The notes: generated by a model from the letters alone, not told the origin. A stretch of 35,942 bases of DNA from a bacterium (GCA_028278455.1 JANQEH010000130.1:1-35942); one strand, 5' to 3'; counted from the first letter of the stretch, positions 8,483-17,079 are shown. Program-made: numbers and translations.

Positions 8483-9013
8483 ATGGTTTACGGTATTGTT
8501 GCAGCGTTTACATTTATGGTTCTTACTTCTTTCAGTAACGATAAAGTAGATTCCGGTTTTAATGCGGGATATGCATTCCCCAGAAAAGATTTTACCGAAT
8601 TCCTGGAGACTGGATATATCATTGGCATCAACATTATTTCTCGGCCTGATGAGTCAGATAATTTTGATGTTAAGATAGGTACATCTTTCTCTCAACATTA
8701 TTATTCAGGCAAACCGGGAAGTGATGGGGTCAAAATAATTGAGTTCAGTGCGGGACCTAATTTCTATTTCAGAGATAATAAGATAAGGTATATTGGAGCT
8801 GTTGGTTGGGGGATCTATCTGGCAAATCCTGAGAACAATAGTACATATTCTTATCTTTTCAACACAGGTTTTTATTTTGGAAGTGGAATCAGCATATCTC
8901 CTAATAGAAAATTTCAAATAGACTTAATCCCAAAATATCATCGGCTGCTTTATCCCGGATCACATTCATATTTTCTTACACTTAGTGCCTACATATACTT
9001 CAGTATTAAATAA
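8483..9013 (+). CDS. Small exported beta-barrel-like protein, unknown
   Basis: 176 residues. A short hydrophobic N-terminus (VYGIVAAFTFMVLTSF) could be a signal peptide. The rest alternates short strands rich in Tyr, Phe and Gly (DVKIGTSFSQHYY, EFSAGPNFYF, YIGAVGWGIYL, LFNTGFYFGSGI) and ends ...AYIYFSIK, the pattern of an 8-stranded outer-membrane barrel. The start is bounded by an in-frame TAA at 8477-8479, and GGGA lies at suitable spacing. It follows the exported protein at 7313-8419 on the same strand and is ended by a strong hairpin. Function unknown. Confidence 0.65.
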   Translation: MVYGIVAAFTFMVLTSFSNDKVDSGFNAGYAFPRKDFTEFLETGYIIGINIISRPDESDNFDVKIGTSFSQHYYSGKPGSDGVKIIEFSAGPNFYFRDNKIRYIGAVGWGIYLANPENNSTYSYLFNTGFYFGSGISISPNRKFQIDLIPKYHRLLYPGSHSYFLTLSAYIYFSIK

Positions 9014-9027
9014 TCCAAAATGAAAAA

Positions 9028-9055
9028 GCGGCTTTCCCCATCGGTGGAAAGCCGC
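9028..9055. terminator. Bidirectional rho-independent terminator
   Basis: A 10-bp GC-rich stem GCGGCTTTCC (9028-9037) / GGAAAGCCGC (9046-9055) with an 8-base loop lies between two convergent genes. Read on the - strand it is followed by CTTTTTCATTTT, a good U-tract for ending the flagellin transcript. The + strand tail is weaker. Confidence 0.85.
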
Positions 9056-9105
9056 CTTAAATATCATCGCACCGTTACTGATAATTGTAACGATCCTCCG
9101 AATTA

Positions 9106-9951
9106 CTACTGGAACAATGCCAGTACATTCTGCGGTGCGACATTTGCCTGAGCCAGCTGTGCTGTAGCTGTCTGCTGGAGGATCTGAAGCCTGGTTGATT
9201 TCAGCTGTTCGTTAGCGATATCGGAATCCAGGATCCTGCTCTTGGTAGACTCTGTGTTCGTGATTGCCACTCTCAGAGTGTCTTCCTTGAATGTCAGGCG
9301 GACTATTGTGGCACCAATTCCCTGCAGCTCTGAAGCAATTGTGTCGAGAGCGGTGTTCACATTGGTCAACGCTGTGGCAGCATCCGTTGCGTTGGAGACC
9401 ATATCACCTAAATTTGTCTTGTCAACAACAAGCGCTGCAGCATCATAATCGCTGGAAATCGAGAATCCCAGGGTGTCATTCACACCTTCACCGGTCTGAA
9501 AGATCTTCCCGGTGTAGGTTCCGTCAATAAGAGGAACACTGTTGAATTCTGTTTCCGCTACGATGTCATCGATCTCTTCGGATAGCTGATCAAGCTCTTC
9601 TGTGATCGCTGTACGTTCATTCGGTCCCATAGTATCACTCTTAGCCTGGGTTACCTTCTCCTTCATCTGAATGAGTATCTTCTGGATATTCATTAGACCA
9701 CCCTCCGCGATCGACAAAACGTTCTTGGCTGTACCTACATTGTCCAATGCAACGGAAAGGCCGCGGGAACGTGCGTCAAGACGTTTTGAAATAGTAAAAC
9801 CTGCGGGATCATCGGCGACTTCATTTATACGAAGACCTGTCGCTAGACGGAGCTGGCTGATCTCTAAATTTCGGTTTACTGATTTGAGGGCGTTGAGGGC
9901 ATTTAATGCTGCGATGTTTGTGTTTACACGGGTACTATCACCGATAGCCAT
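9106..9951 (-). CDS. fliC: Flagellin
   Basis: 281 residues, the filament subunit, exported through the flagellar type III system and hence without a signal peptide. The N-terminal D0/D1 segment (VNTNIAALNALNAL ... LATGLRINEVADDPAGFTISKRL ... NVLSIAEGGL) and the C-terminal D1/D0 segment (SRILDSDIANEQLKSTRLQILQQTATAQLAQANVAPQNVLALFQ region) are both well conserved. The middle (about 145-200) is short, so the exposed D2/D3 region is almost absent, giving a compact flagellin. A perfect AAGGAGG precedes the ATG. The promoter at 10049-10076 resembles sigma-28 sites and the leader is structured. No other flagellar gene is in the window. Confidence 0.96.
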   Translation of the reverse strand: MAIGDSTRVNTNIAALNALNALKSVNRNLEISQLRLATGLRINEVADDPAGFTISKRLDARSRGLSVALDNVGTAKNVLSIAEGGLMNIQKILIQMKEKVTQAKSDTMGPNERTAITEELDQLSEEIDDIVAETEFNSVPLIDGTYTGKIFQTGEGVNDTLGFSISSDYDAAALVVDKTNLGDMVSNATDAATALTNVNTALDTIASELQGIGATIVRLTFKEDTLRVAITNTESTKSRILDSDIANEQLKSTRLQILQQTATAQLAQANVAPQNVLALFQ

Positions 9952-9956
9952 GTTAA

Positions 9957-10041
9957 AACCTCCTTGTTATGTTGTTTCTAGCGTCCTTACTAGAATTTTT
10001 GTAACGCGGTGCGACTTTCTTTTTTTCTTGTCCTGTGTCGC
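9957..10041 (-). promoter_or_regulatory. Structured flagellin mRNA leader with two GGA-loop hairpins
   Basis: On the - strand the leader can form GCGAC...GTCGC (10041-10037 with 10015-10011), with ACAGGACAA in the loop, and TTCTAG...CTAGAA (9995-9990 with 9981-9976), with TAAGGACG in the loop. The Shine-Dalgarno AAGGAGG follows. GGA motifs in hairpin loops plus a GGA in the ribosome-binding site are how CsrA binds flagellin leaders such as hag of Bacillus. CsrA control here is inferred. Confidence 0.4.
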
Positions 10042-10048
10042 ATTAGAG

Positions 10049-10076
10049 TAATCGGAGATTTGAAAAATATACTTTA
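10049..10076 (-). promoter_or_regulatory. Putative sigma-28 (FliA) promoter of flagellin
   Basis: Read on the - strand: TAAA (10076-10073), 16 bases, then TCCGATTA (10056-10049). The FliA consensus is TAAA-N15-GCCGATAA. Six of eight -10 bases fit and the CCGAT core is intact. Predicted start near 10042, giving a ~90-base leader. Confidence 0.6.
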
Positions 10077-10286
10077 AGAAAACAGGCATTTTTTTCTCGG
10101 TATACTCGGCAAAATCGGCAATAATTGCCGGTTCCCGCCTCAGAACAGACAGATTTTCATGGTGATATTTTTATCAAATAAATTACTTAGAGCATCCATT
10201 ATCCTCCGGTTTGAGTGAAGAAATCCAAAATTTCTCACTTACTCATGAACACCAAAATATCCCTCTTTCACCGTAATTCTCCCATC

Positions 10287-10365
10287 TTGTCATTCCTGCG
10301 AAGGCAGGAATCCTGAAAAATACTTGAACCTGAAAACCGGATTCACGCCTTCGAGGAAATGACAA
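10287..10365. repeat. Imperfect inverted repeat, TTGTCATT ... AATGACAA
   Basis: The two ~27-base arms, one starting TTGTCATTCCTGCGAAGG and the other reading TTGTCATTTCCTCGAAGG on the opposite strand, flank a ~25-base centre. The ends resemble the TTGTCAT termini of the other intergenic repeats here. Confidence 0.7.
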
Positions 10366-10549
10366 TTTATGTTAGATCTTTTTTTGTAATTGACCAATCC
10401 CAAAACTGGATCAGGCATTTTCAAACAGGTAAAAAATCAGGAGATTAATAACAATTATTAAACACAAAAGCTGCTTTTACTGGCATTATTATTGCATTAT
10501 TACCGTCATAACTGCAATCAATAATGGATGAATTGCGAAAGATACAGGG

Positions 10550-11542
10550 ATGAAAATTAAAATGAAAAAGGACTTGATCCGAAAACTGATCTGCTTTGCA
10601 GCGTTTATTAACCTGCTCTTCCTGGCTTCACCTCTGCTCCATTCCGTACCTAAGAAGAACACTGTAGAAACTATAAGGTATGCGGACAATAAGGTTATAA
10701 TCAATGTTCAGCCTGCGGTCAGGGGCAAAAGACCTTCTTATAAATACAATACTCTTGCCGACAACAGGTTCTATATTGATATTCTGGACAGCCGTGTCGA
10801 AAAACCACTAGATTTCAAGGCTTCAAAAGGTGTGGTATCAAGGATCAGAAGGAACCAGTACAACAACAGCACTTCAAGAGTGGTGCTCCATTTAAGAAAC
10901 AACGTAAAACCGAAAGTAAAGTATATAGAAGACCTTTCGAGATTCGAGATAATATTCGGAAAATCTACAAAAAAGAATTCCGGAAGGGTATTCAGAGTGC
11001 TGATCGACCCGGGGCACGGTGGAAAACTTTCTCCCGGAGCAGTAGGGCCTGCAGGCACAAAAGAGAAAGACATCACCCTCTCAATAGCAAAGAAGCTGCA
11101 GAGCCTGCTTGGGGACAGAGACGATGTCCAGGTTTTCATGACAAGAAAGCGCGATCAGTATATCAGCGTGAGCAGCAGAAGGTATCTCTCGAAGAAATAC
11201 GGTATCGACTTATTCATCTCGATTCACGCGAACAGCCACAAGATAAAATACATTAATGACCAGGTAGAAGTCTACTACCGTGACAGCAAAGGAAAGAGGC
11301 TCGCATCACTGGTAAGAAATGAGCTGAGAAGCGAACTCGGCAGGAAAAGCGAGGTAAGGCGTCATCCCTATGCGACCGTCATTAGAAATAATCCGGCAAG
11401 ATACGGCGCTGTGCTGGTTGAGACCGGATACCTGTCCAATCCGCATGGTGAGAAAAGATTGAGAAACGGCAATTATCAGTCAAAAATAGCGAAAGGTCTA
11501 TACGATTCTATAGAGTCATTTATAAATTCCTCATATCATTAA
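10550..11542 (+). CDS. Exported N-acetylmuramoyl-L-alanine amidase (AMIN + Amidase_3)
   Basis: 330 residues. It cleaves the bond between MurNAc and the stem peptide in the periplasm, usually in daughter-cell separation (AmiC-like). N-terminal signal peptide (hydrophobic LICFAAFINLLFLASPLL, cleavage near 33), an AMIN-like beta domain (about 36-135) for septal or envelope targeting, then the zinc amidase domain (about 147-325). Zinc ligands are H156 in DPGHGG, E172 in GTKEKD and H226 in SIHAN. E291 in VETGYLSN is the catalytic Glu. A second in-frame ATG at 10562 (MKKDLIRK) is an equally plausible start. A strong hairpin terminator follows. Confidence 0.93.
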   Translation: MKIKMKKDLIRKLICFAAFINLLFLASPLLHSVPKKNTVETIRYADNKVIINVQPAVRGKRPSYKYNTLADNRFYIDILDSRVEKPLDFKASKGVVSRIRRNQYNNSTSRVVLHLRNNVKPKVKYIEDLSRFEIIFGKSTKKNSGRVFRVLIDPGHGGKLSPGAVGPAGTKEKDITLSIAKKLQSLLGDRDDVQVFMTRKRDQYISVSSRRYLSKKYGIDLFISIHANSHKIKYINDQVEVYYRDSKGKRLASLVRNELRSELGRKSEVRRHPYATVIRNNPARYGAVLVETGYLSNPHGEKRLRNGNYQSKIAKGLYDSIESFINSSYH

Positions 11543-11573
11543 AGTTTTACCATATCCCATGCCTCCTGATAGG

Positions 11574-11607
11574 TTTTAAACCGGACTTTGATTAGTCCGG
11601 TTTAAAA
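11574..11607 (+). terminator. Rho-independent-type terminator after the amidase gene
   Basis: A perfect 13-bp stem TTTTAAACCGGAC (11574-11586) / GTCCGGTTTAAAA (11595-11607) with an 8-base loop lies 31 bases after the stop, followed by CATTTTGC. Confidence 0.8.
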
Positions 11608-11746
11608 CATTTTGCATCTGATCACAGGAATTTTACCTTTTAACTAATCATTATATTTCATATATTTTACTTCAACTCCAACTGTAATCCTCAACCTGTC
11701 CATAATAGAATTTGGTGGAATAGGGTGTTACGAGGGAAAAAACAAA

Positions 11747-11863
11747 ATTGTCATACTGAACTTGTCTGTCCCTCTTATTCGGGATTTCAGGATCTGAAAA
11801 GATTGATCTAAGAATGGTCCTGAAACCACTGTATGTACGGGACAGGAAGTTCAGGATGACAAT
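11747..11863. repeat. Inverted repeat, ATTGTCATACTGAAC ... GTTCAGGATGACAAT
   Basis: 117 bp whose ends are near-perfect reverse complements over ~25 bases (ATTGTCAT.CTGAACTT..). The interior has CAGGATCTGA and TCCTGA segments. It is the 'CATCCTGAACTT' type of palindrome, and its TTGTCAT ends are shared with the other repeats in the window. Confidence 0.75.
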
Positions 11864-11982
11864 AATTAATAGAATATTAGTTGGAAAGACATTCTTCTAT
11901 AAAAAAAACATTATTACCCGGGATAATTGATAATAGCCCATTACTAAAGTGATGAGGTGGCAGATTAATACGAATTATATAT

Positions 11983-11997
11983 CGTCCTGAAGGGACG
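11983..11997 (+). promoter_or_regulatory. Small hairpin in the pyrE leader
   Basis: CGTCC-TGAAG-GGACG lies 28 bases before the pyrE GTG. It may be a leader structure or a trace of a repeat. No pyrimidine-responsive element is recognised. Confidence 0.25.
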
Positions 11998-12024
11998 GTT
12001 GAATCCTAAAATCGGAGACAAAAC

Positions 12025-12576
12025 GTGGAAGACAAAAGACTAAAACTGCTTGAAGTACTCAGGAAAAACTCAATCGCATACGGAGACTTCACACTCGCGT
12101 CAGGGATGAAAAGTACATATTACATTGATGGAAAAATGACTACATTCGATGGAGAGGGAGCTCTCCTCGTAGGAGAGGTGATTCTCGATATGGTGCGTGG
12201 AATAGGTAAAGACATAGATTCGGTCGGAGGACCGACAATGGGCGCCGATCCTATAGCGGCTGCAGTGGGAATAGCCGGACACTTGAAAAACGATCCAATA
12301 AGGATCTTCGCTGTCCGCAAGAAAACGAAAGAACATGGAAGACAGAAACTCGTAGAAGGTAATTTCAAAGAAGGCGATAAGGTCGTGATAGTCGAAGACG
12401 TTATAACTACTGGCGGCTCGATATTCCAGGCCATCGAGGCGGTCGAGGAATCCGGCGGAACTATAGAAGGAGTCATCGTGGTTGTTGACCGCCAGCAGGG
12501 CGGCGAGCAGAATCTTAACGACAAAGGCTACACACTGCACTCTATATTCAAGATCGACGAAGTCCTGGAAAAATAA
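12025..12576 (+). CDS. pyrE: Orotate phosphoribosyltransferase
   Basis: 183 residues. It converts orotate and PRPP to OMP, the fifth step of de novo pyrimidine synthesis (cytoplasm). The PRPP-binding signature VVIVEDVITTGGS is at 120-132, the catalytic loop RKKTKEHGRQ at 98-107, and LASGMKSTYYIDGK near the N-terminus is typical. It starts with GTG at 12025, supported by GGAGA (12014-12018) six bases upstream. No other pyrimidine gene is adjacent. Confidence 0.95.
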   Translation: MEDKRLKLLEVLRKNSIAYGDFTLASGMKSTYYIDGKMTTFDGEGALLVGEVILDMVRGIGKDIDSVGGPTMGADPIAAAVGIAGHLKNDPIRIFAVRKKTKEHGRQKLVEGNFKEGDKVVIVEDVITTGGSIFQAIEAVEESGGTIEGVIVVVDRQQGGEQNLNDKGYTLHSIFKIDEVLEK

Positions 12577-12754
12577 CCTTCTAGTTTTCCCACAAGGGTA
12601 TACGCAGGATTCAGCCTGCACATCCTCCGGAAATTATGAAAACTATACATCCCTTTCAGTCAACATCAGAAGGGAGAATTAAAGGGGGATGTTCAGATTA
12701 TTTTCTCATTAAAGTAAATCCATAGAACGGTCCCGGTTAGATAATTCAAACAGA

Positions 12755-12802
12755 AGGCACAGAGAAGAAAATAAAGCCATCTCTCTTTTCTTCTCCGTGC
12801 CT
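12755..12802. repeat. Hairpin AGGCACAGAGAAG ... CTTCTCCGTGCCT
   Basis: Arms 12755-12771 and 12786-12802 pair over 17 bases with one mismatch. The hairpin lies just beyond the 3' end of the - strand M14 gene, so it may terminate that gene. 'Aggcacagagaag' sequences are also a dispersed repeat type. The rest of the 252-base gap to pyrE shows nothing clear. Confidence 0.6.
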
Positions 12803-12828
12803 CTGGGTGCAGATTATTTTTTAACTTA

Positions 12829-15420
12829 CTACTGTGAGACCATCAATAGAACCGCATTCAGCAGTATCGGCTCAAGTCCGGCTAAGAACTCTCTCCAGGT
12901 CGGATTATCACTGAAAAGGATTACATGGCCTCCGCCCACATTTCTCGAATATAAATACCCCTTGTCGGATATCTGTGCAAGGTTCTCGGGATGAACGTAC
13001 CCGGCAAGTTTCGGTTCTTTATCGAATCTCCCGACCATCGCGGGATTTTTGGTCAGATCGAATGCGGTTGTTCCGAATTTCAAAACCGCGATCTCTCTGT
13101 CAATACCATATCCAAGGGGATGCGTGTTGTCAATAACTGCCCTGACGAAATACCCCGGTGAGGCAAACTGTTTTCTCCTTCTCTCTCTCTCTACCATAGT
13201 CTCCCGTTTCTGAATATCCTCTTCGGCCTCTTTTACATCTTTTTTCTTCTCTTCTTTTTTGGCGAGTTTGACATTCGCAAGCCCGGCATCCTTCGATATG
13301 GCATAATTGACTCCGCGGCCTATGCCGATATAAACACCACCCGATCTTACCCAGTCCTGAAGGGCTTTCTGTTTCTCCTTGGTATTGACAGCGCCTGATA
13401 TATTATTGGGGACAATAAGTACATTGAAATCCTTGATGTCAAGATTCGGGATCTGTGACGGATCAATAGAGGTAAAATCAATGTCGTATTTTTGGTCGAA
13501 CATATGTCTTAGAGGGCCATATGAGCCGGCGATCGCAATTTTCGGCTTTACGAGTTTAGATACTCTCCTCGATCCAAGGTCAATACCCTTATCCGACATC
13601 CCAGTATTGACACCGCTAAAAGTTACTCCGAACTTATCAGCTGTTTCCCTGATTGTCCGGTGGAAGGCGTTCTTATCCTCGCTCAATCCTGCATAAAAAA
13701 CTGCGGAACCCCGTTTGAATTCCCTTTCCTCAAATGTCATTTTCCTGTTCGATATACCACCCCGGACACCCTTCTTAACGAGATCGTATACTGCCAGTGT
13801 GGACTCCAATCCGGTCAGAGGAAGGATATAAGCATATCTTGCGTTGGGATTATCGACTCCACCCTTAAGAGCGGGTGGTTCACTAATCAGAGTGGTATTG
13901 ACATTCACTTTCGAATCTGTCCAGTACGTCTCGAGGTTAGTTGCATACGGGAATGCCCATGCAGACAGATCATAGAAAAATGTATCGGGATATGATTGCT
14001 CCGGCACAAACAGGACCTGGATCAGCCGGTTGGCCGGCTGGTTCAGACTGATAACGAAATCACCGCTTTCGAATTCCTTATCTGAATTTGTTCTGTCTAA
14101 ATATCCCCGGGCATTCTTTACTCCGAAGTTCTCATCAGCAGTCCCGATCTCTATTCCCTGGTTCAAAAGGGATTTAAGAAGGTTGTTTTGTTTTATCTGA
14201 TTCTTCGATCTGGGGATAATAACAGCGGTCATTTCTCCCTTTTCGGGCTCGTCTACGGACGTGGAAAAAAAATCATAGAAATCACGTAATGCTTCTTCCC
14301 TGTTATCCGCAAGAGTCTTAACAGTGGAAATACTCGTAGTGAAATGGTGCCACAACCTATCCTTCAGAGTAATATAATCTTTCTCTCCACGTTTTAGTTT
14401 TATCCCGGCATATCCTCCTCCACCCTGCTCGTAAGTCATTCCTATTGAACCCCAGAATGTAGGCCAGGAATCGCCGAATCCGGGATAAAAAAGATCAAAT
14501 CCCTCGTGGGTAAAATACTGCCACCCATACTGATCAAATGCCTCGGCATTTCCTCTTCCGTAAATCTCTCCCCATTTTCTGACCGATTCCGGAAATGTAG
14601 GATTTACAGGATCCGCTGCAGGGAAGAAAAAATAAGATGAATACGCACCCATTTCATGAAAATCAACTGTAACCTGAGGCATCCAATGCAGGAACAGGGG
14701 AGCCCTCTGTATTGTTTCAGCCTGTGTCTGAAAAGCCCAGTCGCGGTTAAGGTCGAAATTATAATGGTTCGTCCTGCCGCCGCGTGATGATGTCCTTTCA
14801 AGAGCTATCGGCGATGAATTAGGGACTTTATCCACAGTTGAATTATAATTGAAAACGTATTTGTCTCTTCCATCCGGATTCAGAAGAGGATCCAATATAA
14901 TCACCAGTTCATCCAGCAGTCGGGTTGTCAGCCTGTCTGTTCCTGCCGCAAACTGGTAAGCAGCTAAAAGAGCAGCTTCCGAGCTGCACGATTCATTTCC
15001 ATGTACACCGTAAGACAGCCAGGCTACACCCGGATTACTGCTTATTATATTTTCAGCTTCCGACTGGTCAGCCATCGTTCTCGGATCGGCGAGCTTCTTA
15101 TTATTCTTTCGGATCTCTTCTACCCTTCTATGGTTTTCCGGGGATGAAACTACCAGGTATACAAGCTCTCTCCCCTCGTAGGTTTTTCCATAAGTATGAT
15201 AAGTGATCCTGTCGGATTCCTCTGCCAGTGTTTTAAGATATGCAAGAATCTGGTAATGATATGTAAACCGCTTACCCAGATCATAGCCAAGAAAATCCTG
15301 TGGTCTAGTAATACTGCTATTGTATGTTCCGCCAGGGAAAAATTCCCACGATTGAGCGTTTAATTCCTGAACAGAAACTACAGTGGTCAGCAGTAGAATT
15401 AAAACAAAGAACTTACGCAT
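12829..15420 (-). CDS. Large secreted M14-family zinc metallocarboxypeptidase
   Basis: 863 residues with a signal peptide (MRKFFVLILLLTTVVS..., cleavage near LNAQS at ~22-24). The M14 catalytic domain (about 40-400) shows zinc ligands H140 and E143 in YGVHGNES and H255 in VDFHEMG. NPDGR and DLNRDW form the substrate-binding Asn/Arg region, and E331 in MTYEQGG is the probable catalytic Glu. About 460 more residues follow. They include a segment (about 600-720) resembling a class I glutamine amidotransferase-like/ThuA-like fold ('KIAIAGSYGPLRHMFDQKYD', 'NVLIVPNN', 'WVRSGGVYIGIG') and a Lys/Glu/Arg-rich stretch. It probably degrades peptides outside the cell or in the periplasm. AGGAGG precedes the ATG. 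Confidence 0.9.
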   Translation of the reverse strand: MRKFFVLILLLTTVVSVQELNAQSWEFFPGGTYNSSITRPQDFLGYDLGKRFTYHYQILAYLKTLAEESDRITYHTYGKTYEGRELVYLVVSSPENHRRVEEIRKNNKKLADPRTMADQSEAENIISSNPGVAWLSYGVHGNESCSSEAALLAAYQFAAGTDRLTTRLLDELVIILDPLLNPDGRDKYVFNYNSTVDKVPNSSPIALERTSSRGGRTNHYNFDLNRDWAFQTQAETIQRAPLFLHWMPQVTVDFHEMGAYSSYFFFPAADPVNPTFPESVRKWGEIYGRGNAEAFDQYGWQYFTHEGFDLFYPGFGDSWPTFWGSIGMTYEQGGGGYAGIKLKRGEKDYITLKDRLWHHFTTSISTVKTLADNREEALRDFYDFFSTSVDEPEKGEMTAVIIPRSKNQIKQNNLLKSLLNQGIEIGTADENFGVKNARGYLDRTNSDKEFESGDFVISLNQPANRLIQVLFVPEQSYPDTFFYDLSAWAFPYATNLETYWTDSKVNVNTTLISEPPALKGGVDNPNARYAYILPLTGLESTLAVYDLVKKGVRGGISNRKMTFEEREFKRGSAVFYAGLSEDKNAFHRTIRETADKFGVTFSGVNTGMSDKGIDLGSRRVSKLVKPKIAIAGSYGPLRHMFDQKYDIDFTSIDPSQIPNLDIKDFNVLIVPNNISGAVNTKEKQKALQDWVRSGGVYIGIGRGVNYAISKDAGLANVKLAKKEEKKKDVKEAEEDIQKRETMVERERRRKQFASPGYFVRAVIDNTHPLGYGIDREIAVLKFGTTAFDLTKNPAMVGRFDKEPKLAGYVHPENLAQISDKGYLYSRNVGGGHVILFSDNPTWREFLAGLEPILLNAVLLMVSQ

Positions 15421-15726
15421 TATTGCCTCCTGTATTATAGGTATATTAATATTACTTAGGATGGGAATAAAAATTCAAATACGAATATCAAAAGAAATGA
15501 AAAAATATGAAAAAAAGGATAATTAATCAATCAAAATCAGAAATGCGTCCATTAAACCGCATTTTAAAAATCTCAACCGCTCTTTAACCTGAAGAAACAG
15601 AAACGCAGATATTCGGATTTTACAAGTAGTTATCTGTGCCCTATCCAAATCCTTTCCCGATTGCAGGGTTTCTCAGTGGTGCAATTAATTATGAAGCCTT
15701 CTCCACAAAACTATAAACTAACAGAT
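15421..15726. other. AT-rich gap between M14 peptidase and surA-like gene
   Basis: 306 bases. Apart from the AGGAGG of the M14 gene I see no gene, strong hairpin or repeat here. Confidence 0.5.
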
Positions 15727-17079
15727 CTATTTACCGTCTTTCTTTACGTATTCTTCCGGTATCGGTTTGTACTCTATATACACATCATTCATTGCATTTT
15801 CCAGCCAGACTTCAAAATCCACGCTGGATTTCCTCTGCTGAACGAGGTTGGAAAGATATTCCCAGTCATCACTGAGATTCCTGTCGCGCGGTTTAACAAC
15901 CTTGCTTACGTGAACAAGGTGATATCCGAATCTCGTCTTGAATGGATCGGAAACTTCGCCTTCTTCCGTCTTGAGGACTGCGTCCTTAAACTCAGGAATA
16001 TTCTCGAAGAGTGGATGGTCCCCCGGAAATTCTCCCATGTATCCTCCCCCTTCCCTGGTGTCTCCATCGTTGGAGTGTATCTGAGCAAGGTCCTTAAAGG
16101 TTGTATTGCTGTCTATCTGAGATTTAATATTCTTAAGAGAATCCACATATGCAGCCATGTCATCTGTATCAATAGTATGAGAGAAGAAAATATGACTCGC
16201 GTGAAATCTCCTGTCGTCCTCTCCAAGATTTTGGATAATATGAAATCCGTAGGTCTGGTTTGGAACGAGTTCTGATCTGATAATATCGGATATACTGCCC
16301 GAATCGCCAGATGTAGCGGCATTCTCGAAATCAGGATTCAGAACACCCTTGTCCACCCACCCGATATCACTGCTCACTATACCTGTCTCCGTATGGTTCT
16401 TGTATTCCTCTGCAAGTGTTTTATAATCCTCTCCTGCACTAATCCTTCCGCGGATAGCTTTCATAACGTTGTATTTTTCCAAAAATATACTTCCTGCTGG
16501 TCTTACATATTTCAGTATATGGCTTAACTCGAACGCCTCTGTTACCGGAGGGATAATAGTAACGCTGTCTTTATATGTAGCATAGAATTCCTCGACCTCA
16601 TCTCTGGATACCTTAATCTCCTGGAAAAGACTCGCCCGGAGTCTCTGCGCCAGAAGAAGCTCCCGGAGCTGTTTGTACCTCATGTCCCGGATTTTCCTGT
16701 AAGAAGTACTATACCTTCTCTCCATTTCCTCCCTTGAGCCGAACTGTTGTTCCATCTGCGCAAGCTCCATGTCTAGCCTCTGGTTGATCTCCTCGTCTTC
16801 GACAACGATGGAGTCTTCAACCGCCTTGACAACAACGACTTTCATTTCAATGAGCCGCTTTAGTGCATCCTGGTATATATCCGGCAGCATCTCCTGTACA
16901 CTCGCAGGTTCGATCTTTTTTGTCATGATCTCTTCCCTTACATTCAGTAATACCTCGGAATGCAGGATTATCTCATCATTCACAATGGCGACAATCCCGT
17001 CCAGAACCTCCTGGGCATATACACCTCCAGGAATTATTAATAGCAGAACCAACGATATATTTAATACAAAATGTCGCAA
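15727..17079 (-). CDS. surA: SurA-like periplasmic chaperone / PpiC peptidyl-prolyl isomerase
   Basis: 450 residues from the chosen start. The open frame continues to an ATG at 17094, but that adds MKEEV before the signal peptide. The sequence AAGGAGG (17091-17085) lies five bases before a TTG at 17079, which gives MRHFVLNISLVLLLIIPGGVYAQ, a clean signal peptide. Order: SurA N-like chaperone region (about 25-170, beginning LDGIVAIVNDEIILHSEV), then two parvulin-type domains (about 180-285 and 290-395). The second has clear 'ASHIFFSH', 'GGGYMGEF' and 'FGYHLVHV' motifs. The role is folding of outer-membrane proteins in the periplasm. It follows an exported parvulin-like gene by 11 bases. Confidence 0.88.
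   Translation of the reverse strand: MRHFVLNISLVLLLIIPGGVYAQEVLDGIVAIVNDEIILHSEVLLNVREEIMTKKIEPASVQEMLPDIYQDALKRLIEMKVVVVKAVEDSIVVEDEEINQRLDMELAQMEQQFGSREEMERRYSTSYRKIRDMRYKQLRELLLAQRLRASLFQEIKVSRDEVEEFYATYKDSVTIIPPVTEAFELSHILKYVRPAGSIFLEKYNVMKAIRGRISAGEDYKTLAEEYKNHTETGIVSSDIGWVDKGVLNPDFENAATSGDSGSISDIIRSELVPNQTYGFHIIQNLGEDDRRFHASHIFFSHTIDTDDMAAYVDSLKNIKSQIDSNTTFKDLAQIHSNDGDTREGGGYMGEFPGDHPLFENIPEFKDAVLKTEEGEVSDPFKTRFGYHLVHVSKVVKPRDRNLSDDWEYLSNLVQQRKSSVDFEVWLENAMNDVYIEYKPIPEEYVKKDGK

Larger units (their letters stand above)
9952..10549. other. Gap between divergent flagellin and amidase genes
   Basis: 598 bases. Besides the flagellin promoter and leader it holds a 15-bp palindrome CGGCAATAATTGCCG (10116-10130), which could be an operator or small hairpin, and an imperfect inverted repeat at 10287-10365. 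I could not identify a convincing promoter for the amidase gene. Confidence 0.5.
11543..12024. other. Gap between amidase and pyrE
   Basis: 482 bases holding the amidase terminator (11574-11607), a long inverted repeat (11747-11863) and a small hairpin close to pyrE (11983-11997). No gene is seen. Confidence 0.6.

Noticed and set aside
10105-10130. Possible sigma-54 promoter upstream of flagellin (CCGGCAATTATTGCC on the - strand)
   Set aside because: GG and GC are 8 rather than 10 bases apart; the sequence is better described as a small palindrome, and the sigma-28-like site fits better.
1736-12802. CRISPR array
   Set aside because: The repeats are dispersed, divergent and palindromic, with no regular spacers and no cas genes.
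15661-16275. 204-codon open frame antisense to the surA-like gene
   Set aside because: Overlaps a well-supported gene; composition is that of an antisense shadow.
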